Source: Chara braunii | Lineage: Eukaryota; Streptophyta; Charophyceae; Charales; Characeae | Length of the DNA stretch: 43,726 bases | Assembly (NCBI GenBank): GCA_003427395.1 | Contig: BFEA01000529.1 | Coordinates: 724,274-767,999, forward strand | Reading direction: 5' to 3' | Shown: positions 22,509 to 30,680 of the stretch, piece by piece | How positions within the stretch are numbered: the stretch's first letter is position 1 | How the letters are laid out: the number at the start of each line of letters is the position of its first letter | The notes under the pieces: generated by a model | What the model was told of the DNA's origin: nothing | What the model saw: only the letters and a program-made list of their open reading frames with translations | Databases searched by the model: none | Translations under genes and position numbers: made by a program

Positions 22509-24008
22509 GTGAGGCCCTGCACCGTGAAGTGTGCCTAACAAGTAGTGTTTGCAGTTCCATGTTATCAAAACTTCTAGTAATGCCGATATTTCTCTCTCAT
22601 ATGTCGATTCGGTTACACTTTCTGACATCCACTTTGCCGCCCATGAGCAGTTAAATCACCACTACCTCCGATTTTTTTTTTTTGTCGAATCTGAATTTCA
22701 TTGTGTGTCAATGGGGTGCCAAAGCATCAACGCAACATTTTTGCAAGGTAGTGGTGGTTTAAGAACAAAAAAGACACACAATCGACAATAATAACTTTCA
22801 TAAAATCTCAAATTATGTGGGGTGGGTCACTTGTGGATATATCTCAAGACTGTCGTACTTTGTTTTTTGAAAATAATTTTTTTTTTGGAAGGGACTGGGT
22901 TATGTTGGGCTCTTTGCCGCAAACTGAATCCATCTCTTCCAGTCGGGGCCTATATTGCTCAGACATGCGGGCAACTATCACCTCTGCAACTTGGGATCAC
23001 AGGAACAGCCAACGGGCCTAGCTCGGTTGATACACTGACAAACTATTGAAATACAAACCCAAGCTCAAATCTAGATACAATCAGATGACCAAAATAAAAT
23101 CACGTTGCGGATTGCAAAGGGAAGATGGTGTCTAATCTAGACAGCAGTAGGGGCAAAAGTTGTTTTTCTCAAAACTTGGGCGAGGCTGAGACAACTGGCA
23201 TTTACCAATCGAAGTGGCAATAATTTGGGGGTGTTTTTTTTCTATTAGGGGCAACACACCTGGCCCCATGGTTGGTTGTAGTGAACACTTGCTTTTGTGA
23301 GTTCGGAGCAGTCTAGCAGAAGCGGTCGATGATTCAGTCGGTCTTTTAGGCTACTCGAGGGTGTTTTTTTTTTTCTATTGGGGGTCGGTTAAAGTCCACT
23401 CAGCCATATTAGGCTTGTGCTCCACAGGCCGAAAGCAAGGAAACACAAGTCCTAAGTTAATTAGCCATATTAGGCTTGTGCTGCACATTTCCGGAGATGT
23501 CGGTAGGGTCGACGACGGAGGAGGGATAGTGGAATGAAGGTGTTGTCACGGGTTGACGAGAGGTGGACTCTCCCCCTGAGGCGGACTGTGTGGCGGCGGT
23601 TGAAACCGGTCAGGGTGTCGTTCCCATCGGCCTGAGCAATCATTGTACCTTGTACTCTTTCAGTGTGCATCTTGTGTGCACTCTCAAGGTGTACTTGTGT
23701 ACGTGTAGATATATGTTTTACATGTATCTCACCATATCTACAGTTACCTAAGTTAATTGCCCCGTGGAGTCCGTAATAATTAGCCAGGCTCCGCCTGCCA
23801 TGCTACTCTTCCCAACGAGTGCTCCATTCTCTCAGGGGAACTAAAGGGACTCAACACCGATTTTGACGAACTGCTACATCGAACGGTAGTCCTTCCTTCA
23901 CCCCTTCAAAAGAAATACTTGGCAGAAGAATAGGGTGTTTTGGATCACGGGTTTAACAAATGTTCTTTTTTTTTCTTTTTTTTTTTCCTTCTTTTGGGTG
24001 TTCACAGG
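22509..24008. other. Unassigned region
   Basis: AGCCATATTAGGCTTGTGCT occurs twice (about 23403 and 23463), a local ~60-bp duplication. No gene was recognised. Confidence 0.4.
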
Positions 24009-24046
24009 CTGTCTCTTATACACATCTAGATGTGTATAAGAGACAG
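24009..24046. other. Nextera mate-pair junction adapter (artefact)
   Basis: The same exact 38-bp double mosaic end as at 14.8 kb. An open frame across it gives the YTHLDVYKRQ peptide well known as adapter contamination in predicted proteins. Confidence 0.97.
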
Positions 24047-24142
24047 GTTACATACCTTTCACCCACGAGGCAATTGCCTCCGCCATCTCTCCGCGCAGCT
24101 TGCTTCTTACTAACCCGCTACTCTACTAATCTATCATTAAAN
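24047..24142. other. Misplaced 95-bp copy of 4127-4221, ending in N
   Basis: 24047-24141 is identical by eye to 4127-4221. It begins right after the junction adapter and stops at the single N at 24142. It is best read as the far end of a circularised mate-pair fragment pulled into a gap, not a genomic duplication. Confidence 0.9.
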
Positions 24143-24169
24143 GGGAACCGGGCCCAGCGTCCCATATGG
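24143..24169 (-). mobile_element. Retroposon module fragment after assembly gap
   Basis: The reverse complement reads CATATGGGACGCTGGGCCCG. It is truncated by the N join, so the true neighbour is unknown. Confidence 0.6.
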
Positions 24170-24225
24170 AAATTTGCATATAATTTTGAAGATTGAGATA
24201 CCGGGGCCATTACCCGGCTTTGGCT

Positions 24226-24715
24226 CAGAAAAAACGAAGCTACTTAGAAAATGACTACGACAAACTTTAGAATATGAACAGAATTCAGAAAACTACTCAG
24301 AACCCCCCCCCATCCATCCACTTTACCTCACTCCGGCAAGACTTACTGCAACCACCATCTCCGCTGCTGCTATGCCCTATTTCCATCCTACCAGCTAGCC
24401 CCCTCACTAGTAGGACGCGTGATATCCCACCATCTCCTTCCCCACTCCCCCTCGTTCTTTTTTGGCTCAAAAAGTTGTAGCTACTTAGGAAATGACTACA
24501 ACAGGCTTCAAGAATCAGCAGGATTCAAAATCCGACTCGAACCCCCCCTCCCCCCCCATCAATCCTTTGTTCCTCACTCCGGCAAGACTTACTGCAGCAG
24601 AGCCATCATCTCTACTGCTGCTATACCCTATTCCAATCCTACCAGCTAGCTCCCTCACTAGTAGGACGCATGATAACCCACCGTCTCCTTCTCCCACTCA
24701 CCTCGTTTCTTTTTT
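24226..24715. repeat. ~242-bp tandem duplication
   Basis: GCTACTTAGAAAATGACTAC (about 24237) recurs as GCTACTTAGGAAATGACTAC (about 24479). The units share CTCCGGCAAGACTTACTGCA, CCTACCAGCTAGC and CCCTCACTAGTAGGACGC. They diverge visibly, so the duplication is real. Open frames over it are P/S-rich chance frames. Confidence 0.85.
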
Positions 24716-25264
24716 AGAATAGACCGCCGGGGTCCTAAAAGAAAATCCAAAACCCCTACCTACCTCATCTTGCTGCTTCCTTAGCATAGCCTCTGCTTCC
24801 TCATCTACGGGCGCACTTGTTTGGCCCTATCTCGGGTATACCGACAGCGGTTGCAGATACCAGTGCTAGGCCAGGACAAACCTCTCCCAGCCCCAGTTGA
24901 AGCACTATCGAGCGAGCCTTGTCCCACGGGCACTTCAAGTTCGGTCACCAGGCATGATTGTTCTTCGTTTTTTTGCTATGAGCACCAGCCCAGGTTGGTC
25001 AGACAGCGAATATTCCTTAGAGTTTTCCCCAGGCAGTGTCTACTGCTTCTACCCTGACCAAGGTCTTCAAGTTACCTGAGACAGCCCTTCTGACCCACGT
25101 GGGCGCCATGTTCCTAGCATAGCCTACTATTATTGCCGTATTAGGGGTTGTGTTATTGTTCATGTTGAGGGGGCACGGTTATCGATTCCGTAACCCACAC
25201 CAGTTCACCGCTGGGCCGATTCCTACCAGGGAAGACCTCCAGCCCATCCCCCCTTGCACCCTTA
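24716..25264. other. Unassigned region
   Basis: No gene was recognised. GACAGCGGTTGCA...GTTGAAGC (about 24842-24903) loosely resembles 15205-15273, so it may be a dispersed repeat. Confidence 0.35.
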
Positions 25265-25620
25265 TGATTCCAGGCCAGTCCCAAACCAAATGTTTCCACG
25301 GAGCCACCCTTGGCAATGTCTTACCTAAGCCAACTCTAGACCAGTCTGGGCGCCTATTGGAATGATATTACAGTTGGTATGAGTGCCAATCTGGGCCAAT
25401 CCGGAACCGAATATTTCCACGGAGCCACCATAGGCAGTGTCTTACCTAAGCCAACTCTAGACCAGCATGTGTGCCACTCCAGGCTAGCCCGGAACCTCCA
25501 GGCTAGTCCGGAACTGACGGAGCAGTGTCAGTACCTAAGCCAACTCTAGACTAGCCTGTGTGCCACTCCATACCTTGGAGCCACCCCAGGCAGTGTCTTG
25601 CCTACCTATCAGATATAGAC
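25265..25620. repeat. Irregular tandem repeat
   Basis: CCTAAGCCAACTCTAGAC occurs at about 25324, 25445 and 25534. It is accompanied by repeated CCACGGAGCCACC, GGCAGTGTCTTACC and CCAGGCTAGYCCGGAAC. Spacings of 121 and 89 bp show internal deletion. Confidence 0.75.
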
Positions 25621-25639
25621 ATGATGAATGAGCTAAGTA

Positions 25640-25862
25640 TGGAGTTGAACCCAGAACCTCCAGTTTACAATATTAGAGCTCTACCCACTGCGCTTTTGAG
25701 GTTATTAGTCTGTAAAGGTTCTATGCCAGGCTCGGGACAAGTACGTGGGGTGCAACCTACACCAACCAATTGTGCTCGGGGGAAATTGTGGGCTGACGAA
25801 GTCGAACCCGCAACCTCCCCGTTGCAACACCGGAGCTCTGCCCACTGAGCTAGCACGCACTT
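25640..25862 (-). mobile_element. Dimeric tRNA-derived SINE, copy 2
   Basis: On the minus strand unit 1 (about 25860-25793) shows CTAGCTCAGTGGGCAGAGC and GGTTCGACTTC. The body has CAATTGGTTGGTG and CACCCCACGTACTTGTCC as in copy 1. Unit 2 (about 25705-25640) shows GCGCAGTGGGTAGAGC and GGTTCAACTCC. It has the same order as 16.04-16.24 kb, but the second tRNA-like unit differs in sequence. Confidence 0.75.
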
Positions 25863-26103
25863 GCTTACCTCTCGAAGGTAAGATGCCAAGCATGCCACAG
25901 GCACTATTGTGGGGACAATATTTTTTGAATTTTTTTCTTCCAGGAGCCAGTTGCACTGTGACCTGCATTTGTTTGTTAGCAGAGGAGTAGGGTGTTTCGG
26001 GTTAAGATTGTAGCGAATGTTCTTTTACGAGCCGGTTGCACTGTGCCCCACATGTAGGTTTTCTCCAGTGTTGAGCACTACTGCTTTCGGAAAATAATCA
26101 TTT

Positions 26104-26285
26104 GGGGTAACTTCAGTAGAGTCACACAAACGAGTTATAGTTGCACTATCGGGCAAGATACAGTTTGCAATTGCACTTCAGGCACCCTGCCTGGCCAGAA
26201 AGCTGGGTTGTATACATTGCCCGAACTGCAATTCGAAACTGTATCTTGTCCCATAGTGCAATTATAGCTCATTTTTCTGACTCCC
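26104..26285. mobile_element. Foldback MITE, GGGGTAACTTC family, copy 1
   Basis: The left arm runs GGGGTAACTTCAGTAGAGTC, ATAGTTGCACTAT, CAAGATACAGTTTGCAATTG. The right arm is its imperfect complement (GCAATTCGAAACTGTATCTTG, ATAGTGCAATTATAG, GACTCCCG). About 180 bp, non-coding. Confidence 0.8.
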
Positions 26286-27049
26286 GCATTTTTGTCGTCG
26301 CTGTGGAACTCCTATTTCCTTCCAGTACTTCTCCACTTTAGGCCTGTGGAGCACAACTTATGTGAGAAATACATTCATACACTGACAGGACTCCAAAGAT
26401 GACAATCATCCATTCAAGAGGACAGAAACATCACATCAATGAAGAATCAATGATTGAATTATAATAGTACACTCATCCCGTGGAACTCGTCTCCCTGACC
26501 GGTTTTGATTGCCACCAGGCAATCCTCCGGGGGCTTTAGTCTATCTCCCTTGTCCTTAACCCAAATCCACTCTCCTGCTCCACTAACCCACCTCCGCCCG
26601 TTCACCTAGCATCCCATGTGCTAGTAACCGGCGCCCGTCCGGAGAGAAGGAAATATCAGAAACCAATCATCCTACTTTTTTTTTTTTTTTTTTTTTTTTC
26701 AAATCCATGGTGTTGTAGAGGTCAGTCACTGAGTACACAGTGATCACCTGGAGTAGTAGGCCGCGGGTGTCCTGGAATATGGGACCGCCTCCCATCCCAT
26801 CCTTCCGTCAATGCTCCTAGCGCACCCCCTATCGCACTATCCTACCTCAGTGTGACCAGCACTCAGGACCATTACCCTACCAACTTATACAACTGCTATA
26901 CCCAGACTATCAACATTCCCGAGCAGTCAATCCTCTGGGTACCAGAGTTTCAATGCCGGCAGGCTCCTTGGTCACAAAGGGACGCTGAGCCCGTTTCTCA
27001 GCTTTTTCAGGTTCAATTACTCCGGGTAGACTGTGAGGACCCCGGCCTC
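26286..27049. other. Unassigned region with poly(T) tract
   Basis: Poly(T) at about 26677-26699, probably the tail of a minus-strand retroposon of unclear body. GGTGTTGTAGAGGTC at about 26710 echoes a phrase in the LINE upstream units (38.6 and 39.2 kb). No gene was recognised. Confidence 0.4.
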
Positions 27050-27123
27050 AGTTCTGTTACGAGAAATATCAGCCTTGGGCACTGGGCCCGTTTTCAAAAA
27101 AAAAAAGAAAAAAAAAAAAAAAA
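27050..27123 (+). mobile_element. Retroposon 3' tail, LINE-3-like
   Basis: GCCTTGGGCACTGGGCCC followed by an A-rich tail. The same phrase precedes the A tail of the LINE 3' end at 40.66 kb. Confidence 0.6.
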
Positions 27124-27305
27124 GGGGTAACTTCGGCGCAGTCACGAAAACAGTTTGTAATTGCACTTCAGGCAATCCCGCGTATACAACACACCCCCAC
27201 GCGACCCCACCGGACCCGAAAAGTAGGTCACATACATTCAGCATTACCGGCCCTTTTGCCTCAAGTGCAATTACAAACTCAATCCCTGACTGCGCCGTAG
27301 TTTTC
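27124..27305. mobile_element. Foldback MITE, GGGGTAACTTC family, copy 2
   Basis: GGGGTAACTTCGGCGCAGTC and CAGTTTGTAATTGCACTTCA on the left pair with TCAAGTGCAATTACAAACTC and GACTGCGCCGTAGTT on the right. Confidence 0.85.
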
Positions 27306-27340
27306 TCAAAAAAAACACATTCCCGAGATAGCACATTCAC

Positions 27341-27515
27341 CGTGTCTTCTTACTCTTTTCTGTCTTACTCAAACATAGGCATTTCCGACGAGATGTAAAA
27401 GAAGGGACACTGGACCCGGTTTCCAGCAGGTGATGCTCCCCACCAATAGATGGAGCCTCCCCGAGAGTGCTAGGGGTGTCTGCTCTTACCAGCACCCCTA
27501 GCAATCTCTCGGCTT

Positions 27516-27547
<32 letters not shown>
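27341..27547 (+). mobile_element. Complete SINE of the GGGACGCTGG family
   Basis: Delimited by the target-site duplication GCACATTCAC (27331-27340 and 27548-27557). The 207-bp insert has a ~60-bp 5' part without clear tRNA boxes, then GGGACACTGGACCCGG, CAGCAGGTGATGCTCCCC and CCAATAGATGGAGC. A long hairpin follows (CCGAGAG 27461-27467 with CTCTCGG 27506-27512; GCTAGGGGTG 27469-27478 with CACCCCTAGC 27493-27502), then ~27 A. It is the best reference copy in the window. Confidence 0.85.
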
Positions 27548-27549
<2 letters not shown>

Positions 27550-27633
27550 ACATTCACTGACAGCTCTGAACACAGACTCCCACCGAATTGTAGGTTTGTC
27601 CGTGGTACACGCCGGTGTAATTTTTTTGGGGGG

Positions 27634-27823
27634 GGACTACACGGGAGTCACAAAACGAGTTTCAAAAATACACTTCCGGCCAAAAAGAGTTTCAAGTTGC
27701 ACTTCAGGCAGTGTTTACAAGCTAGCTTTCCGGTCAGGTAGGGTTGTGTGGGGTGTGTTGTGTCCGGGGTAATGCCCCAAGCGTAATTTGAAACTGTTTT
27801 TGTGACTGTACTGAAGTGACCCC
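27634..27823. mobile_element. Foldback MITE, GGGGTAACTTC family, copy 3
   Basis: The right arm GAAACTGTTTTTGTGACTGT...GAAGTGACCCC pairs imperfectly with the left arm. The centre contains GGTTGTGTGGGGTGTGTTGTG. About 190 bp. Confidence 0.75.
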
Positions 27824-27840
27824 TTTTTTCTGCCCCCCAT

Positions 27841-28019
27841 TGACCACTGATTATAACAGATGCTCCACTTGGAGCAACCTGACATGTCAAGCCCTCAATC
27901 CTTCCGGTTCACTCACCACCTCGGGGATAGAGGGCCTGCAATAAGGGCTTTGCCCCCCTCAAAAAAAAAAAGAAAGAACAGATGCTCCACTTGATCTTAG
28001 CCAAAAGACCAAGAGATTT
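27841..28019 (-). pseudogene. U2 snRNA 5'-end relic, split by a SINE
   Basis: The minus strand from 28018 reads AATCTCTTGG, CTTTTGGCTAAGATCAAGTG, GAGCATCTGTT. After an insert it resumes as ATAATCAG at about 27854. This follows the start of U2 snRNA, the spliceosomal RNA that pairs with the intron branch point. The branch-point-pairing hexamer GTAGTA is changed to GGAGCA, and only ~55 nt of the gene remain. There are no Sm site, downstream stem-loops or promoter elements, so it is non-functional. Confidence 0.75.
27872..27976 (+). mobile_element. 5'-truncated SINE inserted in the U2 relic
   Basis: The 17-bp target-site duplication AACAGATGCTCCACTTG is at 27855-27871 and 27977-27993. The 105-bp insert starts at GAGCAACC (equivalent to GGAGC inside the complete SINE). 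It forms a hairpin (GCCCTCAATCC 27891-27901 with GGATAGAGGGC 27925-27935) and ends in A(11)GAAAG. Confidence 0.9.
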
Positions 28020-28021
28020 GA

Positions 28022-28211
28022 AGGTGAGAACTTCAGTACAGTCACAAAAACAGTTTGAAATTGCACTTCGGGCATTCCCCCGCACACAACACACCCCCAC
28101 GTAACCCTGCCTGACCAGAAAACTAGCTTGTATACACTGCCCGAAGTGCAACTCTTTTTTGCCCAAAGTGTATTTTCAAACTGTTTTTTTTTTTAACTCC
28201 CGCGTAGTTTC
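28022..28211. mobile_element. Foldback MITE, GGGGTAACTTC family, copy 4
   Basis: GAACTTCAGTACAGTC, AACAGTTTGAAATTGCACTTC and GGGCA on the left match TGCCCGAAGTGCAA and TTTTCAAACTGTTTTT on the right. The centre CACACAACACACCCCCACG is close to copy 2. Confidence 0.8.
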
Positions 28212-28308
28212 CCGAACCTGACGAAAGGTGTGGTCCCAGCAATCCTCCAGGGGCCATGCCCCGCTCGCGGAGGTTTGATTTTGGTTTGGAGTCGTGAGAA
28301 GAGGCCAG

Positions 28309-28663
28309 ATGCAAAAGAAAAATTGAGGCATCTCTATATCTGAGGCCGTTAGATCATTGGCCGTATGGCCTATTCGGAAACAAGGACTGCCTAGTTTTGT
28401 TCCTCTGGGGCCAGGTCCCACTACCAGCGTTTAGTTTCCTCAATGCCTGAATGTGGACGCGTTCGCGGAGATGGCGGTTGAGAAAACTCAACGCGACTTC
28501 TGCACATATCCACAGACACGTCCAGATTCAGGCGTTGAGGAAACTCAACGCTGCTAGTGGGACCTGGCCCTGGTGACGGATGCACCTGAAGAACGCCAAG
28601 GTTGGTCTGTCAGTCATCAGGTAATTTTCTTTTCAGTTTCGGAATAGATAAAGCTGATATATA
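28309..28663 (+). mobile_element. P-type repeat copy 1, interrupted by a MITE
   Basis: A ~190-bp repeat (GCAAAAGAAAAATTGAGGC ... CTGAGGCCGTTAGATCAT ... AAGGACTGCCTAGTTTTG ... CACCTGAAGAACGC ... CGGAATAGATAAAGCTGATA). It is split by 28408-28569. Copies 2 and 3 lie just downstream in the opposite orientation. 'P-type' is only a local label. Confidence 0.75.
28408..28569. mobile_element. Foldback element, GGGCCAAGTCCCAC family, copy e
   Basis: ~54-bp inverted arms (GGGCCAGGTCCCACTA...; right arm 28516-28569), containing the CTGAAT/ATTCAG and GGACGCGT/ACACGTCC core. It is flanked by CTG at 28405-28407 and 28570-28572. The empty site is seen in two related repeats nearby (CCTCTGGTGGC), which supports a 3-bp target duplication. 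Confidence 0.9.
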
Positions 28664-28675
28664 GGTCATGGGTTG

Positions 28676-28709
28676 ATTGGAGCATTATTAAAAAAAAAAA
28701 GAAAAAAAG
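28676..28709 (+). mobile_element. 34-bp retroposon remnant
   Basis: ATTGGAGCATTATT plus an A-rich tail, flanked by the 12-bp duplication GGTCATGGGTTG (28664-28675 and 28710-28721). Only the last bases of the GGGACGCTGG-family tail were copied. It sits in the centre of the P1-P2 palindrome. Confidence 0.85.
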
Positions 28710-28721
28710 GGTCATGGGTTG

Positions 28722-28928
28722 CCCCTATACGTCAGCTTGATCTATTCTGAAATTGAAAAGAAAAGTACTGACGACTGAAGGACCCACCACAGCGTTCTTC
28801 AGGTAGATCTGCCACCAGAGGAACGAAACCAGGCAGTCCTTTTTTGCCCAATAGATAAAGCTGATATACTCGTGCAGCCCATGATCTAACGGCCTCAGAT
28901 ATAGGGCTGCCTTATTTTTCTTTTGCAT
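28722..28928 (-). mobile_element. P-type repeat copy 2
   Basis: Reverse orientation to copy 1, forming a large palindrome with it. Shows GATCTATTCTGAAATTG, GCGTTCTTCAGGT, CCACCAGAGGAACG and ATCTAACGGCCTCAGAT. No MITE interrupts it, so it shows the empty target site. Confidence 0.8.
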
Positions 28929-29141
28929 CAGCTCTATCTATTCCGAAATCGAAAAGAAAATTACCCACCCCCCCCCAAAAAAAAAAAAAAAAACTGACGA
29001 CTGATGGACCAACCACAGCCATCTTCAGGAACATGCGCCACCAGAGGAACAAACCATGCAGTCCTTGTTTCGGAATAGATAAAGCTGACCCATATGGTCT
29101 AACGGCCTCAGATAAAGAGCTGCCTGATTTTTCTTGTGCAT
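28929..29141 (-). mobile_element. P-type repeat copy 3
   Basis: Tandem to copy 2: CTATCTATTCCGAAATCG, a C8A15-like homopolymer pair near 28970-28992, CCATCTTCAGGAACATGCG, CCACCAGAGGAACAAACC and GTCTAACGGCCTCAGAT. Confidence 0.8.
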
Positions 29142-29385
29142 GTGTGCTGCGGCACGACTCCAAACTGCAGGAGGGCATGGGCTCGGGTTAAATTGTGAAG
29201 TCTCCTGCCTCTGGTACGAATTGGGGGAGGGGGAGAAGGTGACTGTACTCGGCCCCCTGTGGACCTCTCTCCTCTGCAGCCCACACTACAGTCCACGCCC
29301 CAAACATAGCACCTGTGGGGTCTGGCCCGTGGGTGCAACAGGCCGTTCTCGCTCGTGCCAACGGACCCTGGACATTACCTCAAAT
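29142..29385. other. Unassigned segment
   Basis: No gene or repeat was recognised. Confidence 0.35.
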
Positions 29386-29395
29386 GTGATCCACT

Positions 29396-29428
29396 AATAA
29401 CAACAACAAAAAAAAAAAAAAAAAAAAA
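29396..29428 (+). mobile_element. 33-bp poly(A) insertion with target duplication
   Basis: AATAACAACAAC plus ~21 A between two copies of GTGATCCACT (29386-29395 and 29429-29438). The insert is only a retroposon tail. Confidence 0.85.
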
Positions 29429-29565
29429 GTGATCCACTTGACGGTCCTCCATCAGTTCAGCCGTCAGATGCATGGATCGGCGGCTGAAACTCAATGACCT
29501 CTTTTTTTTCCTTTTCTTCTAGCATATTTTGCGAGTAAGAAACTCTGTCTCTCCTCTAGAGCCCC

Positions 29566-29619
29566 CATGCGGGACATGCTCAAAAACGAAAAGAAAAGAA
29601 AAAAAAAGAAAAACTGGAC
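29566..29619 (+). mobile_element. Short A-rich retroposon insertion
   Basis: A 54-bp A-rich insert flanked by the 17-bp direct repeat CTCTCCTCTAGAGCCCC (29549-29565 and 29620-29636). The body (CATGCGGGACATGCTC) is not recognised. Confidence 0.75.
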
Positions 29620-29633
29620 CTCTCCTCTAGAGC

Positions 29634-29636
<3 letters not shown>

Positions 29637-29664
<28 letters not shown>

Positions 29665-29798
29665 GCAACAGGCCCTTGTGCAAGACCTCTATCCTGGTGG
29701 TGGTAAGAGAACCACCGGGATTGAGGCTTTGCCTAGCGGGCCGCTCCATCTATTGGTGGGGAGCAACACCTGCTGGAAACCGAGTCCAGCGTCCCATA
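29637..29798 (-). mobile_element. SINE of the GGGACGCTGG family, minus strand
   Basis: The poly(T) head at 29637-29664 is the reverse-strand A tail. In reverse complement the order is ATGGGACGCTGGACTCGG, CAGCAGGTGTTGCTCCCC, CCAATAGATGGAGC, hairpin, tail. The hairpin arms are 29686-29701 and 29711-29726, 16 bp with two imperfect positions. Its stem sequence differs from that of the complete SINE at 27.4 kb. Confidence 0.85.
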
Positions 29799-29808
29799 AA
29801 TACATCTT

Positions 29809-29870
29809 TGCTGCACAGTACCTCAGAGAGAGTGACGCCAAAGTGCTGGAAACCGGGTCCAGCGTCCCAT
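29809..29870 (-). mobile_element. Retroposon module, GGCGTC-tail subtype
   Basis: In reverse complement, ATGGGACGCTGGACCCGG and TTTCCAGCACTTTGGCGTC lead into CTCTCTGAGGTACTGTGCAG. It shares the head with the other copies but has a different tail. Confidence 0.75.
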
Positions 29871-30121
29871 GTCCACTTTACTCTTCCATACCTAGCCTGC
29901 AGCAGGGTCGGGTATTGGGGGGGGAACCACCAGGGGGCACCAGTGGAGTCTCCCTCCATTCCCTAGCCTCTGCCCTCCACCAACTATCCTCATGACGTCC
30001 ATTGTGTGCTCTGTAATAGCATGTGTTTTGAAAGGCTGAAGCAACAGAAAACAGGCTGCAGTGAAATCAGCTGAAATCAGTTGGGACCTGTTGAGATGTA
30101 CAGGAAAAAACTGAAGAAAAA

Positions 30122-30185
30122 TTTGCTACACAGTTCCTCAATGAGAGGGACGCCGAAGTGCTGGAAACCGGGTCCAGCGTCCCAT
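30122..30185 (-). mobile_element. Retroposon module, GGCGTC-tail subtype
   Basis: A close relative of the 29.84-kb copy (CAGCACTTCGGCGTCCCTC, ATTGAGGAACTGTGTAGC). It lies ~10 bp beyond the A-rich 3' end of the large LINE (T7 at about 30193-30199). Confidence 0.75.
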
Positions 30186-30539
30186 ATCCACCCCTTTTTT
30201 TATCCTATTCCTGGCACCTGCCAACCACCGCCTGACCTTTGGGCGTCTATTGTGTTCAAAATTATGTCTGTCGGCTGAGCCTGTACATCACTACGCATAG
30301 CTGTTCAGGACTGTTCATGACTGAGAATGTTCTAGGTAAGCCAGGGAAGGATGGCAAAGAGAAAACAGCAGAGTCAGCAAAAAAAGACGAGACCAGAGGG
30401 ACAAGAAACCCAAAACGGAAACCAAACCAAAAACCTAAAAAACAAAGGACAGCCAACAAAAAAATAGCAGGGGGAGATTCAACAAGGAAGGAACAGAAAA
30501 GGTGCTGAACCTGATAAATGCTTTTCATCCGGCCACCGG

Positions 30540-30680
30540 TATCCCAGCTCATGATGGTAACAGTATTTCCTCCAGGGACAACGGGTGAGGGGGGAAGAGG
30601 TCTGTGAAGNTATCCCAGCTCATGATGGTAACAGTATTTCCTCCAGGGACAACGGGTGAGGGGGGAAGAGGTCTGTGAAG
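30540..30680. other. Exact ~70-bp repeat around a single N (assembly echo)
   Basis: TATCCCAGCTCATGATGG...GAGGTCTGTGAAG occurs at about 30541-30609 and again, identically, at 30611-30679, separated by one N. This is the usual trace of two overlapping contig ends placed side by side without merging, not a biological duplication. Confidence 0.9.

Noticed and set aside
23960-24196. 78-codon frame containing YTHLDVYKRQ
   Set aside because: The peptide is translated mate-pair adapter and the rest is a misplaced copy of 4.1 kb. Not a gene.
27978-28019. Working U2 snRNA gene
   Set aside because: Only the first ~55 nt are present, the branch-point pairing site is mutated, and a SINE interrupts it.
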